Under the pieces are notes generated by a model. It saw nothing but the letters and a program-made list of their open reading frames with translations. It made no database searches and was not told the DNA's origin. Of a DNA stretch of 64,000 nucleotides, positions 15,987 to 25,131 are shown in pieces (the stretch's first letter is position 1; each line of letters opens with the position of its first letter). The stretch is taken from assembly GCA_035525495.1 (NCBI GenBank), contig DATLED010000042.1:1-64000 (forward strand), read 5' to 3'. The translations under genes were made by a program, and so were the position numbers. Source of the stretch: DATLED01 sp035525495 (GTDB taxonomy: Bacteria > Actinomycetota > Acidimicrobiia > Acidimicrobiales > CADCTF01).

Positions 15987-18900
15987 GTGTCCTCCTCCGT
16001 GAGGAGCTGATCGGGCCGGAGGCCGAGCGCGACCCGCAGCTGTTCGGCGTCGAGGTCGGCGAGAGAGGACGACTTCGGCAGCACGAGGTCGGCGACGTGG
16101 CGCTTGCCGGCGACGACCTCCTCGACGCGTTCGTCGACGGTCCCGGGGCACACCAACCGGTGGGAGACGACCGTGCGGGTCTGGCCGATGCGCCACGCGC
16201 GATCGCGAGCCTGGTCCTCCACGGCAGGGTTCCACCAACGGTCGTAGAGGACGACGTGGGACGCCGCCGTCAGGTTCAGGCCGGTGCCGCCAGCCTTCAA
16301 CGACAGCACCAGCGCGCCCGGTCCGGTCATCGCCTGGAACTCCTCGATCATCCGGTCGCGGGCCCCGCGAGCCAGGCTGCCGTGGTAACAGGAGATCGGC
16401 ACGCCGGTCTTGGCCGTGAGGTGGTCGGCCAGTCGCATCCCCCACTGCGCGAAGTGGGTGAACACGAGGATGCGTTCGTCGGCCGCGAACACGGTCTCGA
16501 CGATCTCCTCGAGCCGCGCCAGCTTGCCCGAGCGACCCTCGAGGGGACGGCCGTCGTCCTGGTACGCCGCCGGGTGGTTGCAGATCTGCTTCAGCGCCGT
16601 GATCGCCGCAAGGATGGCGCCCTGTTTCGGTTCCGCCCCCGGAGCGGCGGACGTGGTATCGGCGACGAGCCCGTCGAGCACTGCCTGGTAGAGCCCGATC
16701 TGCTCCGGCGTCATCGTGCAGTGGTCGAGCTCGTCGATGCGATCGGGAAGCTCCGCTGCGACCAGAGGCTCCTTCTTCGTCCGGCGGAAGACGAGGATGC
16801 CGTTGAGCGCCCGCAGCGCCGCCTCACCCGAACCCTCGCCGGAGAGCTGGGCGATGAACGCCGGACGCGGACCGACGAGGCCCGGGTTGGTGAAGTCGAG
16901 GATCGCCCACAGGTCGCCGAGGCCGTTCTCGATCGGCGTGCCCGTGAGCGCGACCCGGGTGCGCGCAGGGATGCGCCGAAGCTGTTGCGCGGTCTCGTTC
17001 GCAGGGTTCTTCACCGCCTGCGCCTCGTCGAGGACGACCCGGTCCCACGGCATCCCGGACAGCGCCTCGATGTCGCGCACCGCCGTGCCGTAGGTCGTGA
17101 TGACGACGTCGGCGTTGGACACCTCCTCGGCCAGCTGGTCGGCCGATGAGCGGGACGAGCCATGGTGCACGACCACCCGCAGCCCGGGTGTGAAGCGCGC
17201 CGCCTCTGCCGCCCAGTTGCCGACGACCGCGGGCGGTGCGATCACGAGCGCCGCGCCGCCGCCGCGCCCGGCCGTGCGCCCGAGGTGGGCGAGCATCGTC
17301 GGGGTCTTGCCGAGTCCCATGTCCAACGCGAGGCAACCGCCGAGTGATACTGCGTCGAGGAACCCGAGCCACGCCAGCGCCTCGGCCTGGTACGACCGCA
17401 GCTCCCCGAGGAATCCGTCGGGCGTGGTGATGGGATCGGTCGGGATCTCCTGCGCCTTGCGCAGCAGGTCGGTTGCCCACCCGCTGCCCTCGACCGTCAG
17501 CCCACCGCCGAGCGCCGATCCCTCCAGGCCGACGGCGTGGCGGAGGATCTCGGCGCCGCTGAGCTTCGTCTTGTTGGCCCGCTCGGCCAGCGCCGCCGCC
17601 GCTTCGCGCAGGTCGGCCCGATCGAGCTCGACCCACCGGCCGTGCGACTGGACCAAGGGACGGGCTTCCGAGGCGAGGCGGGCGATGTCGGCCGCCGTCA
17701 GCTCGACGTCGTCGAACACGACCGACCAACGAACGTCGCTCAGCTGGTGCGCGCCGACGACGCTGTCGCCGGTCGGTCCGGTGAAGAGCTTGAGGCCCGG
17801 CGCCGGCTTGCGACGCGAGAGCTTCGGCACCCGCACCTCGAACCCCGCGGCTTCGAGGATGGGACCGGTCGTGGTCATCAGCTCCCACGCCTCGTCCTGG
17901 CTCAGGTACACCTGTCCGCGTCGCAACCCGCCGGGACGGAGCAGCACCGGCATGGCGCGTTCGAGTCGCAGCAGCTCGTCCGCCATCGCCTTGGTGTCCT
18001 TGCTGTCGGCCAGCGCGACCTCGACGGGAAGCGGGTTGCCGTCGGCGCCTCGCCCGAGGACCGCGAGGTACCACGCATTGCCGCGGTCGGGCGGCTCCAG
18101 CTGAACGATCAATCGCGTGCGGTCCGACGCCGGATGGGCGACGGGTTTCACCCACCGGTCGAGGCGCTTCATGACCTCGGCAGCTGCGGCGACCGGGGCT
18201 TCGAACGCCGATCCGTCGAGGCGAGTCAGGAACGCTTCGGCGACCGAAGCCGACGTGTTCGTCGTCGGCGGGGGAGCCGGGAGCTCGAGGCGAGCCGCGG
18301 CGGTGCGGACGACGGCGTCGACCACGGAGGTCCAGACGCTCATCACGACGGTGCGCGGGGCGGACTGGGCGAGTGCCGTCACCGGTCCCGGCATGGCCTC
18401 GGCGAGCGCGGCGACGTGGGTCTCGTCGACCAGGGCCGGCGCCCACGACACGCCGAGCTCCAGGAGCTTGGCGTCGACCCGCTTGCGGGTCTTGAGCGAG
18501 GGGACGACGGCGCCCTTGGCGACGGAGCGGACGGCCTCGACGGCGACCCGCCCCAGCCAGGTGACCGACGGCCCGACGTGCTCGGCCGGCTCCGCCGCGC
18601 CCACGCTCACGAGCCACCCGAGGGCCTCGTGGACGGGGATCGACAACGCCGCCGCCTTGACGCCACCCGTGCCGGGGATGGTCACGTCGGCGTGGACGAC
18701 CCATCCGTGCTGCGGTCCGCCGATGGCCTCGAGCCGGTCGGCGAGGCCGTCGTTGTCGGCGGGATCGGCTCCGGGACCGGCGGCCCAGACGACGACGCGC
18801 CCTGACGTCCACGACGCCTGCAGCTGGACCTCGCCGACGGGTGTGGCCACGCCGCCGGGGATCTCGGCGATGACGGGGACGGTCGGCGGTGGGGGCGGCG

Positions 18901-19156
18901 GGGGAGGGACGAGTCGGTCGTAGGCGGCGTCGAGACGGGCGAGCTGCCCTTCGAAGTCGGCGATGACCTGGTCGCGCTCCTCTCCCCGGAGGCGGAGGAC
19001 CTCGTCGTAGTCGTCCTCGGTCTGGTCCAGGAGCCGTTCGAGGGCGCGCCGCCAACCTCGCTTGTCCCCCTCGAGCAGGGCGAGCTGGTCTTCGGTGGCG
19101 ATGCCCTCGGCCTCCGCCCAAGCGGCTGCTTCGAGCGCCTCTATGACGTCGATCAT
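15983..19156 (-). CDS. SNF2/Swi2-family DEAD-like helicase
   Basis: A protein of 1057 residues. The last 500 or so form a Swi2/Snf2 motor with Walker A DMGLGKTPTMLAHL, motif II LDEAQAVKNP, motif III LTGTPIENGLGDLW, motif IV VFTHFAQWG, motif V LSLKAGGTGLNLTAA and motif VI DRAWRIGQTR. The first 550 residues hold an acidic helical region, a proline run (eight or more Pro near residue 88) and a SNF2-associated N-terminal domain. It should translocate on double-stranded DNA and remodel protein-DNA complexes. The start is uncertain: ATG 19156 has GAGGAG 14 bases upstream; GTG 19228 is in frame. It leads the operon with the basic protein and the EEP nuclease. Confidence 0.88.
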   Translation of the reverse strand: MIDVIEALEAAAWAEAEGIATEDQLALLEGDKRGWRRALERLLDQTEDDYDEVLRLRGEERDQVIADFEGQLARLDAAYDRLVPPPPPPPPTVPVIAEIPGGVATPVGEVQLQASWTSGRVVVWAAGPGADPADNDGLADRLEAIGGPQHGWVVHADVTIPGTGGVKAAALSIPVHEALGWLVSVGAAEPAEHVGPSVTWLGRVAVEAVRSVAKGAVVPSLKTRKRVDAKLLELGVSWAPALVDETHVAALAEAMPGPVTALAQSAPRTVVMSVWTSVVDAVVRTAAARLELPAPPPTTNTSASVAEAFLTRLDGSAFEAPVAAAAEVMKRLDRWVKPVAHPASDRTRLIVQLEPPDRGNAWYLAVLGRGADGNPLPVEVALADSKDTKAMADELLRLERAMPVLLRPGGLRRGQVYLSQDEAWELMTTTGPILEAAGFEVRVPKLSRRKPAPGLKLFTGPTGDSVVGAHQLSDVRWSVVFDDVELTAADIARLASEARPLVQSHGRWVELDRADLREAAAALAERANKTKLSGAEILRHAVGLEGSALGGGLTVEGSGWATDLLRKAQEIPTDPITTPDGFLGELRSYQAEALAWLGFLDAVSLGGCLALDMGLGKTPTMLAHLGRTAGRGGGAALVIAPPAVVGNWAAEAARFTPGLRVVVHHGSSRSSADQLAEEVSNADVVITTYGTAVRDIEALSGMPWDRVVLDEAQAVKNPANETAQQLRRIPARTRVALTGTPIENGLGDLWAILDFTNPGLVGPRPAFIAQLSGEGSGEAALRALNGILVFRRTKKEPLVAAELPDRIDELDHCTMTPEQIGLYQAVLDGLVADTTSAAPGAEPKQGAILAAITALKQICNHPAAYQDDGRPLEGRSGKLARLEEIVETVFAADERILVFTHFAQWGMRLADHLTAKTGVPISCYHGSLARGARDRMIEEFQAMTGPGALVLSLKAGGTGLNLTAASHVVLYDRWWNPAVEDQARDRAWRIGQTRTVVSHRLVCPGTVDERVEEVVAGKRHVADLVLPKSSSLADLDAEQLRVALGLRPDQLLTEEDT

Positions 19157-19257
19157 GTGTGGATTCGGCGCTCCTCGCGCCGAGCCTTCCCGTTCGTGAC
19201 CCGGGAGACTCGCGGGCTCGGCATCCACCGCTCGGGGAGCGGGATGTCGATGGCGAC

Positions 19258-19263
19258 ACGTTA
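19258..19263 (-). promoter_or_regulatory. Candidate -10 box of the SNF2 operon
   Basis: TAACGT on the minus strand. It would give a leader of about 95 bases to ATG 19156, or about 20 bases to the GTG at 19228. This is the only TANNNT box close to the gene. Confidence 0.35.
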
Positions 19264-19338
19264 CCGCACTCGGCGAGACTGCGGTGTTGGGCGACGGGAT
19301 CCGCCGGATCGCATCATGACGTCCCGATTGTGCGGTCG

Positions 19339-19671
19339 GCCAGCCGGAACCGCCGCCGTGACGGTAGCTGTCGATGGCACGGCTGCCGGCGCACCCGGGG
19401 AGTCCACGCCCACCACATCGTGTGGTTCTCCACGGGCGGCCCCACGGTCATCGAGAACCTGGTCCTGCTGTGCCGGCGCCACCACCGCGCCGTGCACGAG
19501 GGTGAATGGGGCATCGCCGACCCCGCGGGCGAGGTGCGCTTCATCCGGCCCAACGGCCGCACGCTCGACACCCGACCACCACCCTTGCGAGAGGAGATGC
19601 GCGACTGGCTACGAGGTGTGGTCCCGTCCCTCGCCGGGGGGGTGCCCCGACTCGCCTTCAGTCCGGGATGA
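19339..19671 (+). pseudogene. C-terminal fragment of a DUF222-type HNH endonuclease
   Basis: The frame ending at 19671 encodes the HNH part of the DUF222/HNH family: RDGSCRWHGC, then VHAHHIVWFSTGGP, NLVLLCRRHHRAVHEG and EWGI. The two CxxC-like halves and the His-Asn-His core are there. Intact members have some 250-350 residues of DUF222 sequence before this. Here the upstream frame is only antisense of the SNF2 gene 5' region, without family sequence. It is therefore a truncated remnant. Such genes are multi-copy and often decayed in actinobacteria. Confidence 0.7.
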
Positions 19672-19697
19672 CCCCGGGGGTTGTGCCGCGCACGACC

Positions 19698-22600
19698 TCA
19701 GCGGCCGTCGAGCTCGTCGAGCACGCGGCGGACGCGCTCCTCGCTCACTCGGTAGGGCGTGCCGATCGTCTGGGCGAACAGTCCGACGCGGAGCTCCTCG
19801 AGCATCCACCGAGCCTCGTCGATGCCGGGGCCGCCGCCGAGGGCGGAGGCCGCCAGTCGAGCGAACCGCTGCTCCAGCGGATGGACCCGCGCCATCCACT
19901 CGCGGTCGCGGGCCGGTTCCTTCGGCAACCGGTCGAGACGGTGCTCGATGGCGCGGAGGTAGCGCTCGACGTCGCCGAGCCGTCCCGCCCCCGTGCGGAC
20001 GACGAAGCCCCGGTAGACGAGCCCGGCGAGCTGGCGACGCATGTCGAGGCGGGCGTCGAGCAGGGCCCCCGCCCTCACCTCGTCGAGGCGACCGGCGATG
20101 CGCTTTCGAGCGGCGAGGATCCTGGCGACGTCGTGGGCCACGACCAACGAGCGGTCGACGACCTCGCCCCGCACGCCGTCCAGGAGCGCGGAGAAGCGCT
20201 CGGCGTCCCACACCGCGCCCCCGGATGCGGCGACGAGGTCATCGAGGGCGACGGCGATGCAGTCCTCGAGGAGATCGGCCAGCGACGCTTCCGGAGACGT
20301 CGCGAGGTCGAGCTTCGTCGACGTCCTCAGCAGACGCTGCATCGCCCCGAGCGGTGACGGCAGCCCGAGCAGCAGGAGTCGGCGCGTGCCCGCACGCATG
20401 GCCGCCGTCTGCTCGTCCTCGGTGCTGAACAGGCGGACGGCGACGGATCGGCCTTCGTCGACGAGCGCAGGGAAGGCGCGCACGGGGTGTCCGGCGCGCT
20501 CGGCCTCGACCACCTGCGGCAGCGCGCCGATGGTCCATGACGTCAGCCCGGTCCGTTCCAACGATCCGCCGACGGCGCGAGTGATGGCGCCGCGGAGGTG
20601 GCCGTGGAGGCGGAACTTCAGCTCGTCGAGGTCCTTCCCGAAGGCCACCCGGCGACCCCTCTCGTCCTCGATCCGGAAGTTGATGCGCAGATGATCCGGC
20701 ACCCGATCGAGGTCCCAGTCGTCCGGTCGGACGAGCTCGCCGGTGCGAGCGCGGAGGTCGGCGGCGAGCGCCTCGGTGAGGTCGCCGTCCGAAGGGCCGT
20801 GCCGGGACAGGAACTCCCGCGTCGCGTCCGAGACGGGGACGAAGTGCCGGCGCAACGACTTCGGGAGCGAGCGGACGACCGCGGCCACGAGCTCCGCGCG
20901 GAGCCCCGGCACCTGCCAGTCGAACCCCGTCGCGTCGACCTGGTTCAGCACGGCCAGCGGCACGTGGACCGTCACCCCGTCGAGGTCGGTGCCCGGAGCG
21001 AAGTCGTAGGTCACGTCGAGCTCGAGCCCGCCCTGACGCCACAGGTCCGGGAACCCGTCCACCTCGACCGGCCCCGCACTCGGTTCGATGAGGAGGTCGA
21101 CGGTGTAGTCGAGGAGGCCGGGATCGTCGGCGCGACGTCGCTTCCACCACACGTCGAAGTGCCGCGACGACACGACCTCCGCACCGACGCGTTCGTCGAA
21201 GAAGTCGAACAGGGTCGTGTCGTCCACGAGGATGTCGCGGCGACGGACGCGATCCTCGAGCCGGCGGACCTCGGCCACGAGCTCCCGGTTGCGGCGCACG
21301 AAGTCGTGGTGCGACTCCCAGTCGCCCTCGACGAGGGCGTGCCCGATGAAGAGGTGGCGCGACAGCGCCGGATCGATGCGCCCGTAGTCGACGGGCCGAG
21401 CCGCAACGATCGGGAGCCCGTGCAGCGTCACCCGCTCGCTCGCCACCACCGCCCCCCGTCGGGCGGACCACTGCGGCTCGCTGTAGCTGCGTTTGACGAG
21501 GTGCCCGCCGACGCGTTCGACCCACTGGGGCTGGATGCGGGCGACCGTGCGGGCCCAGAGGCGCGTCGTCTCGACGAGCTCGCCGGCCATGACCCAACGC
21601 GGTGGCTTCCTGGCCACCGTCGACCCCGGCGAGATGGCGAAGCGGGCGTTGTGCGCGCCCAGGAACTCGATGGGCCCGCGCTTGGGCGCCTCCTCGCTCT
21701 GCATGCCGATCTGCGAGAGGAGCCCGGCGAGCAGCGACCGGTGGATCCCGTCACCGTCGAGCTCGTCGGTGTCGACGCGGCTCCCGAGGTGCCCGGTGAT
21801 CTGGCGGACCTGGCTGTACACGTCCTGCCACTCGCGGACGCGCAGGTGGTTGAGGAACTCGTTGCGACAGACGCGGCGGAACTGGTTCGACGACAGCTCC
21901 TGCTGCCGCTCCCGCAGGTACCGCCAGAGGTGCAGGTAGGAGAGGAAGTCCGAATCTGGATCGGCAAATCGGCGGTGGTGCTCGTCGGCCACCGGCTGCT
22001 TGCCGATCGGCCGCTCACGGGGATCCTGGATCGAGAGCGCAGCCGCGATGACCATGACCTCGCGGACGCAGCCGTTCGACTCCGCCTCGACGACCATCCG
22101 GGCGAGGCGGGGGTCGAGCGGGATGCCGGCGAGGCGGCGTCCCATCTTCGTCAGCCGACCGTCTTCGAGGGCGCCGAGCTCTTCGAGCAGCGCCACGCCG
22201 TCTTTCACGTTCCGAGCGTCAGGCGGGTCGACGAAAGGGAAGGAGGCGACATCGCCGAGGCCGATCGACGTCATCTGCAGGATGACCGACGCGAGGTTCG
22301 TGCGCAGGATCTCCGGCTCGGTGTACTCGGCCCGTGAAGCGAAGTCCTCCTCGCTGTAGAGCCGAACGCAGATCCCGGGCGCGACGCGCCCGCAGCGCCC
22401 GGCGCGTTGGTTGGCGGCGGCCTGTGACACGGCTTCGATCGGAAGCCGCTGCACCTTCGTCCGGCGGCTGTACCGAGACACGCGCGCGGTGCCCGCGTCG
22501 ACGACGTAGCGCACGCCAGGCACGGTCAACGAGGTCTCGGCGACGTTGGTCGCCAGCACGATCCGGCGGCCACGATGGGGAGCGAACACGCGGTGCTGCT

Positions 22601-23543
22601 CGGCCGCCGAAAGCCTCGCGTAGAGCGGGAGGACCTCGGTGTCTCGCAGCTTCAGCGCGGTGATCGCCTCGGCGGTGTCGCGGATCTCGCGTTCGCCGCT
22701 GAGGAAGACGAGGACGTCACCGGGGCCTTCGCGCGCCAGCTCGGTCACGGCGTCGCAGATGGCCTGCGTCTGGTCGCGGTCGCGGTCGTCGTCGTCGACG
22801 ACCGGCCGGTACCGGAGCTCGACAGGGTACGTGCGGCCGGTCACCTCGACGATCGGCGCTCCGCCGAAGTGCTCGGCGAAGCGCTCGGTGTCGATCGTCG
22901 CCGACGTGACGATGACCTTGAGGTCGGGGCGCCGGGGAAGCAGCTGGCGGAGGTAGCCGAGGATGAAGTCGATGTTGAGGCTGCGCTCGTGGGCCTCGTC
23001 GACGATGAGCGTGTCGTAACGCAACAGCTCCCGGTCGCGCTGGAGCTCGTTGAGCAGGATGCCGTCGGTCATGACCTTCACGAGCGTCCGGTCGCCGCCG
23101 CGATCGGTGAAGCGGACGGTGTAGCCCACGACGTCACCGATGGGGCCGCCGAGCTCCTCTGCCACGCGTTCGGCGACGGTTCGAGCGGCGAGGCGCCGGG
23201 GCTGGGTGTGGCCGATGACGCCCCGGACCCCGCGACCGAGCTCGAGGCAGATCTTCGGCAGCTGCGTGCTCTTCCCGGATCCGGTCTCGCCGGCGACGAT
23301 GACGACCTGGTGGTCGTGGATCGTCGCGAGGATCTCGTCCTTTCGCTCGCTGACGGGCAGCGCCTCGGGGTACCGGATCTCGGGAACGGCGTCCCGGCGC
23401 CGGGCGACCCGCCGCTCCGCCTCCTCGATCTCCCCGAGGAGGCGCTCCACCGGGACGTCGCCCCGACGCAGCCGCGACGCCAGCCGCCGTTCGTCGCGAA
23501 TGAGGAGGGCGGCGACGCGCTCCTCGAGATCGGTCGCCGTCAC
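19698..23543 (-). CDS. hrpA: ATP-dependent RNA helicase HrpA
   Basis: A 1281-residue DEAH-box helicase, close to the length of Escherichia coli HrpA (about 1300). Motifs: GETGSGKSTQLPKI (I), TQPRRLAARTVA (Ia), DEAHERSLNIDF (II), SATIDTERF (III), LVFLSGEREI (IV), TNVAETSLTVPG (V) and QRAGRCGR (VI). These are followed by the helicase-associated, OB and DUF3418-type C-terminal regions. It should unwind RNA and act on stalled or colliding ribosomes. GTG 23543 is supported by AAGGA seven bases upstream. It is monocistronic, and diverges from the SHOCT-like gene with about 150 bases between them. Confidence 0.92.
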   Translation of the reverse strand: MTATDLEERVAALLIRDERRLASRLRRGDVPVERLLGEIEEAERRVARRRDAVPEIRYPEALPVSERKDEILATIHDHQVVIVAGETGSGKSTQLPKICLELGRGVRGVIGHTQPRRLAARTVAERVAEELGGPIGDVVGYTVRFTDRGGDRTLVKVMTDGILLNELQRDRELLRYDTLIVDEAHERSLNIDFILGYLRQLLPRRPDLKVIVTSATIDTERFAEHFGGAPIVEVTGRTYPVELRYRPVVDDDDRDRDQTQAICDAVTELAREGPGDVLVFLSGEREIRDTAEAITALKLRDTEVLPLYARLSAAEQHRVFAPHRGRRIVLATNVAETSLTVPGVRYVVDAGTARVSRYSRRTKVQRLPIEAVSQAAANQRAGRCGRVAPGICVRLYSEEDFASRAEYTEPEILRTNLASVILQMTSIGLGDVASFPFVDPPDARNVKDGVALLEELGALEDGRLTKMGRRLAGIPLDPRLARMVVEAESNGCVREVMVIAAALSIQDPRERPIGKQPVADEHHRRFADPDSDFLSYLHLWRYLRERQQELSSNQFRRVCRNEFLNHLRVREWQDVYSQVRQITGHLGSRVDTDELDGDGIHRSLLAGLLSQIGMQSEEAPKRGPIEFLGAHNARFAISPGSTVARKPPRWVMAGELVETTRLWARTVARIQPQWVERVGGHLVKRSYSEPQWSARRGAVVASERVTLHGLPIVAARPVDYGRIDPALSRHLFIGHALVEGDWESHHDFVRRNRELVAEVRRLEDRVRRRDILVDDTTLFDFFDERVGAEVVSSRHFDVWWKRRRADDPGLLDYTVDLLIEPSAGPVEVDGFPDLWRQGGLELDVTYDFAPGTDLDGVTVHVPLAVLNQVDATGFDWQVPGLRAELVAAVVRSLPKSLRRHFVPVSDATREFLSRHGPSDGDLTEALAADLRARTGELVRPDDWDLDRVPDHLRINFRIEDERGRRVAFGKDLDELKFRLHGHLRGAITRAVGGSLERTGLTSWTIGALPQVVEAERAGHPVRAFPALVDEGRSVAVRLFSTEDEQTAAMRAGTRRLLLLGLPSPLGAMQRLLRTSTKLDLATSPEASLADLLEDCIAVALDDLVAASGGAVWDAERFSALLDGVRGEVVDRSLVVAHDVARILAARKRIAGRLDEVRAGALLDARLDMRRQLAGLVYRGFVVRTGAGRLGDVERYLRAIEHRLDRLPKEPARDREWMARVHPLEQRFARLAASALGGGPGIDEARWMLEELRVGLFAQTIGTPYRVSEERVRRVLDELDGR

Positions 23544-23594
23544 GCCGACATCCTTGCTCCCGGGGTGGAGTCGCTGCTACGCCCCGTGTGGGCG

Positions 23595-23600
23595 TACGAT
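23595..23600 (+). promoter_or_regulatory. Candidate -10 box of the SHOCT-like gene
   Basis: TACGAT about 97 bases before the GTG at 23697, in the divergent spacer with hrpA. The transcript would have a leader of about 90 bases with a GGAGA ribosome site. Confidence 0.35.
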
Positions 23601-23696
23601 GGCGGGGACGCCAGCCACACGCGCACCGTCCTCGTGGGAGCTCCGAGGAGCGGAAGCGCGGCACCGCCTGGGCTGGCCGGAGATCGGAGAACCGCC

Positions 23697-23969
23697 GTGG
23701 CCTCATCAGGAAGCACGTTCAGCAAGATGCAGCGAGAGCGCGAGAAGAAGGAGCGCGCCGCCGCCAAGCGGGAGAAGCGCCAAGAGCGCACCCCTGCCTC
23801 GGAGGAGACCGACACCACCGCCGTGCTCACCGCCGCGGGCGACCTGTCCGCGGGCGACCTGGTCCGCCTGGTCGAGGCGATCCACAAGGAGTACGAGGAC
23901 GGCACGATCGACCTCGACGAGTTCGAGGAGAAGAAGCAGGCCCTCCTCGCCCGGGTCCGCATCGACTGA
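23697..23969 (+). CDS. Small charged protein with SHOCT-like C-terminus
   Basis: A 90-residue protein starting at GTG 23697 with GGAGA six bases upstream. The first 40 residues are a highly charged helix (MQREREKKERAAAKREKR). The last 40 (DLVRLVEAIHKEYEDGTID, then EFEEKKQALL) match the pattern of the SHOCT short C-terminal domain, in which a Gly-Thr/Ile-Asp/Glu turn precedes EF-x-KK. SHOCT segments are thought to serve in oligomerisation or protein contacts; no specific role is evident. The much longer open frame upstream is antisense of hrpA. Confidence 0.7.
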   Translation: MASSGSTFSKMQREREKKERAAAKREKRQERTPASEETDTTAVLTAAGDLSAGDLVRLVEAIHKEYEDGTIDLDEFEEKKQALLARVRID

Positions 23970-23975
23970 GTGACG

Positions 23976-23981
23976 TACGGT
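23976..23981 (+). promoter_or_regulatory. Leaderless -10 box of the DUF2855 gene
   Basis: TACGGT followed by eight bases and the ATG at 23990, without a ribosome site. It starts seven bases after the stop codon of the preceding gene. Confidence 0.6.
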
Positions 23982-23989
23982 CCGGGGTC

Positions 23990-25072
23990 ATGGCCTCGGA
24001 TCTGGTGGTGAAGCGGGACGCCCTCCACGAGGTGCGCCTCGACGAGTTCGAGAGGCTCCCCCTCGAGGAGGGCGAGGCGCGTCTGCGGGTCGACCGCTTC
24101 GCGTTCACCGCCAACAACGTGACCTACGCCGTGTTCGGTGCGGCCATGCGCTACTGGGACTTCTTCCCCGCGTCCGAGCCGTCGCTCGGTCGGATCCCCG
24201 TCTGGGGGTTCGCCGACGTGGTCGAGTCGCACGCCCAGGGCGTGGAGGAGGGGGTGCGGGTCTACGGCTACCTGCCGATGTCGACCGACTTCGTCGTGCG
24301 TCCTGGTCGGGTGAACGAGCGGGGCTTCACCGACACGTTCGAGCACCGCCAACCGATGGCGGCGGCCTACAACGCGTACCTCGACGTCGGCACCGATCCG
24401 GTCTTCGACGCCGACCACGAGCCGGCGATGATGCTGCTGCGGCCCCTGTACTACACGGCCTTCCTCCTCGACGACTTCCTCGCCGACAACGGATACTTCG
24501 GTGCGACGTCCGTCGTGCTGTCGAGCGCCTCGAGCAAGACGGCGCTCGGAACGGCGTACTTCCTCTCGCAGCGCGAGGACATCGAGATCGTCGGACTGAC
24601 GTCGCCGGGGAACGCGGCGTTCGTCGAGGGCCTCGGCGTGTACTCGTCCGTCGTGACCTACGACGCCGCCGACGACCTCCCGCTGCAGCCGTGCGTCTTC
24701 GTCGACATCGCGGGCGACGCCGCCGTGCGGACCGCGGTGCACCGACGCTTCGGCGGTCAGCTCGTGCACAGCTCGGCCGTTGGCGGTACGCACTGGCAGG
24801 CGGCGCCCCCCACAACCGATGGAACGCTGCCTGGTGCCGCCCCGTCGTTCTTCTTCGCGCCGGACCAGGCGAGGAAGCGGGCGGGGGACTGGGGTTCGGC
24901 GCAGCTCGACGCCGCCTTCGTCAAGCTGTGGCACCGCGCCGTTGGGTGGTCCGAGGGATGGCTCGACGTGCGCGAGGCGAGGGGTGCGGACGCGGTGCGC
25001 TCGGCCTATCTCGAGGTGCTCGAAGGTCACAGCTCGCCGTCGGTCGGGCACGTGCTCTCCCTCCACGACTGA
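23990..25072 (+). CDS. DUF2855 family protein (MDR-dehydrogenase-like fold)
   Basis: A 360-residue protein of the DUF2855 family. Residues 30-60 (FAFTANNVTYAVFG, then RYWDFFPA) and the middle part (VVLSSASSKTALGTAYFL) are typical of the family. Its layout recalls medium-chain dehydrogenase/reductases: a GroES-like N-terminus, then a Rossmann-like segment around VVLSSASSKTALG, although the usual GxGxxG is replaced by SSASSK. The reaction is unknown. The ATG at 23990 is leaderless by the spacing of its TACGGT box. The gene is followed after 59 bases by the F420 oxidoreductase, which has its own promoter box. Confidence 0.8.
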   Translation: MASDLVVKRDALHEVRLDEFERLPLEEGEARLRVDRFAFTANNVTYAVFGAAMRYWDFFPASEPSLGRIPVWGFADVVESHAQGVEEGVRVYGYLPMSTDFVVRPGRVNERGFTDTFEHRQPMAAAYNAYLDVGTDPVFDADHEPAMMLLRPLYYTAFLLDDFLADNGYFGATSVVLSSASSKTALGTAYFLSQREDIEIVGLTSPGNAAFVEGLGVYSSVVTYDAADDLPLQPCVFVDIAGDAAVRTAVHRRFGGQLVHSSAVGGTHWQAAPPTTDGTLPGAAPSFFFAPDQARKRAGDWGSAQLDAAFVKLWHRAVGWSEGWLDVREARGADAVRSAYLEVLEGHSSPSVGHVLSLHD

Positions 25073-25118
25073 GGCGGCCCACCAAGCGACCGCCCTCCGC
25101 GTCGGCTGTCGCAGCGCG

Positions 25119-25124
25119 TAGCGT
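25119..25124 (+). promoter_or_regulatory. Leaderless -10 box of the F420 oxidoreductase gene
   Basis: TAGCGT, seven bases, then ATG at 25132. No Shine-Dalgarno sequence is present. Confidence 0.6.
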
Positions 25125-25131
25125 CCGGCGG

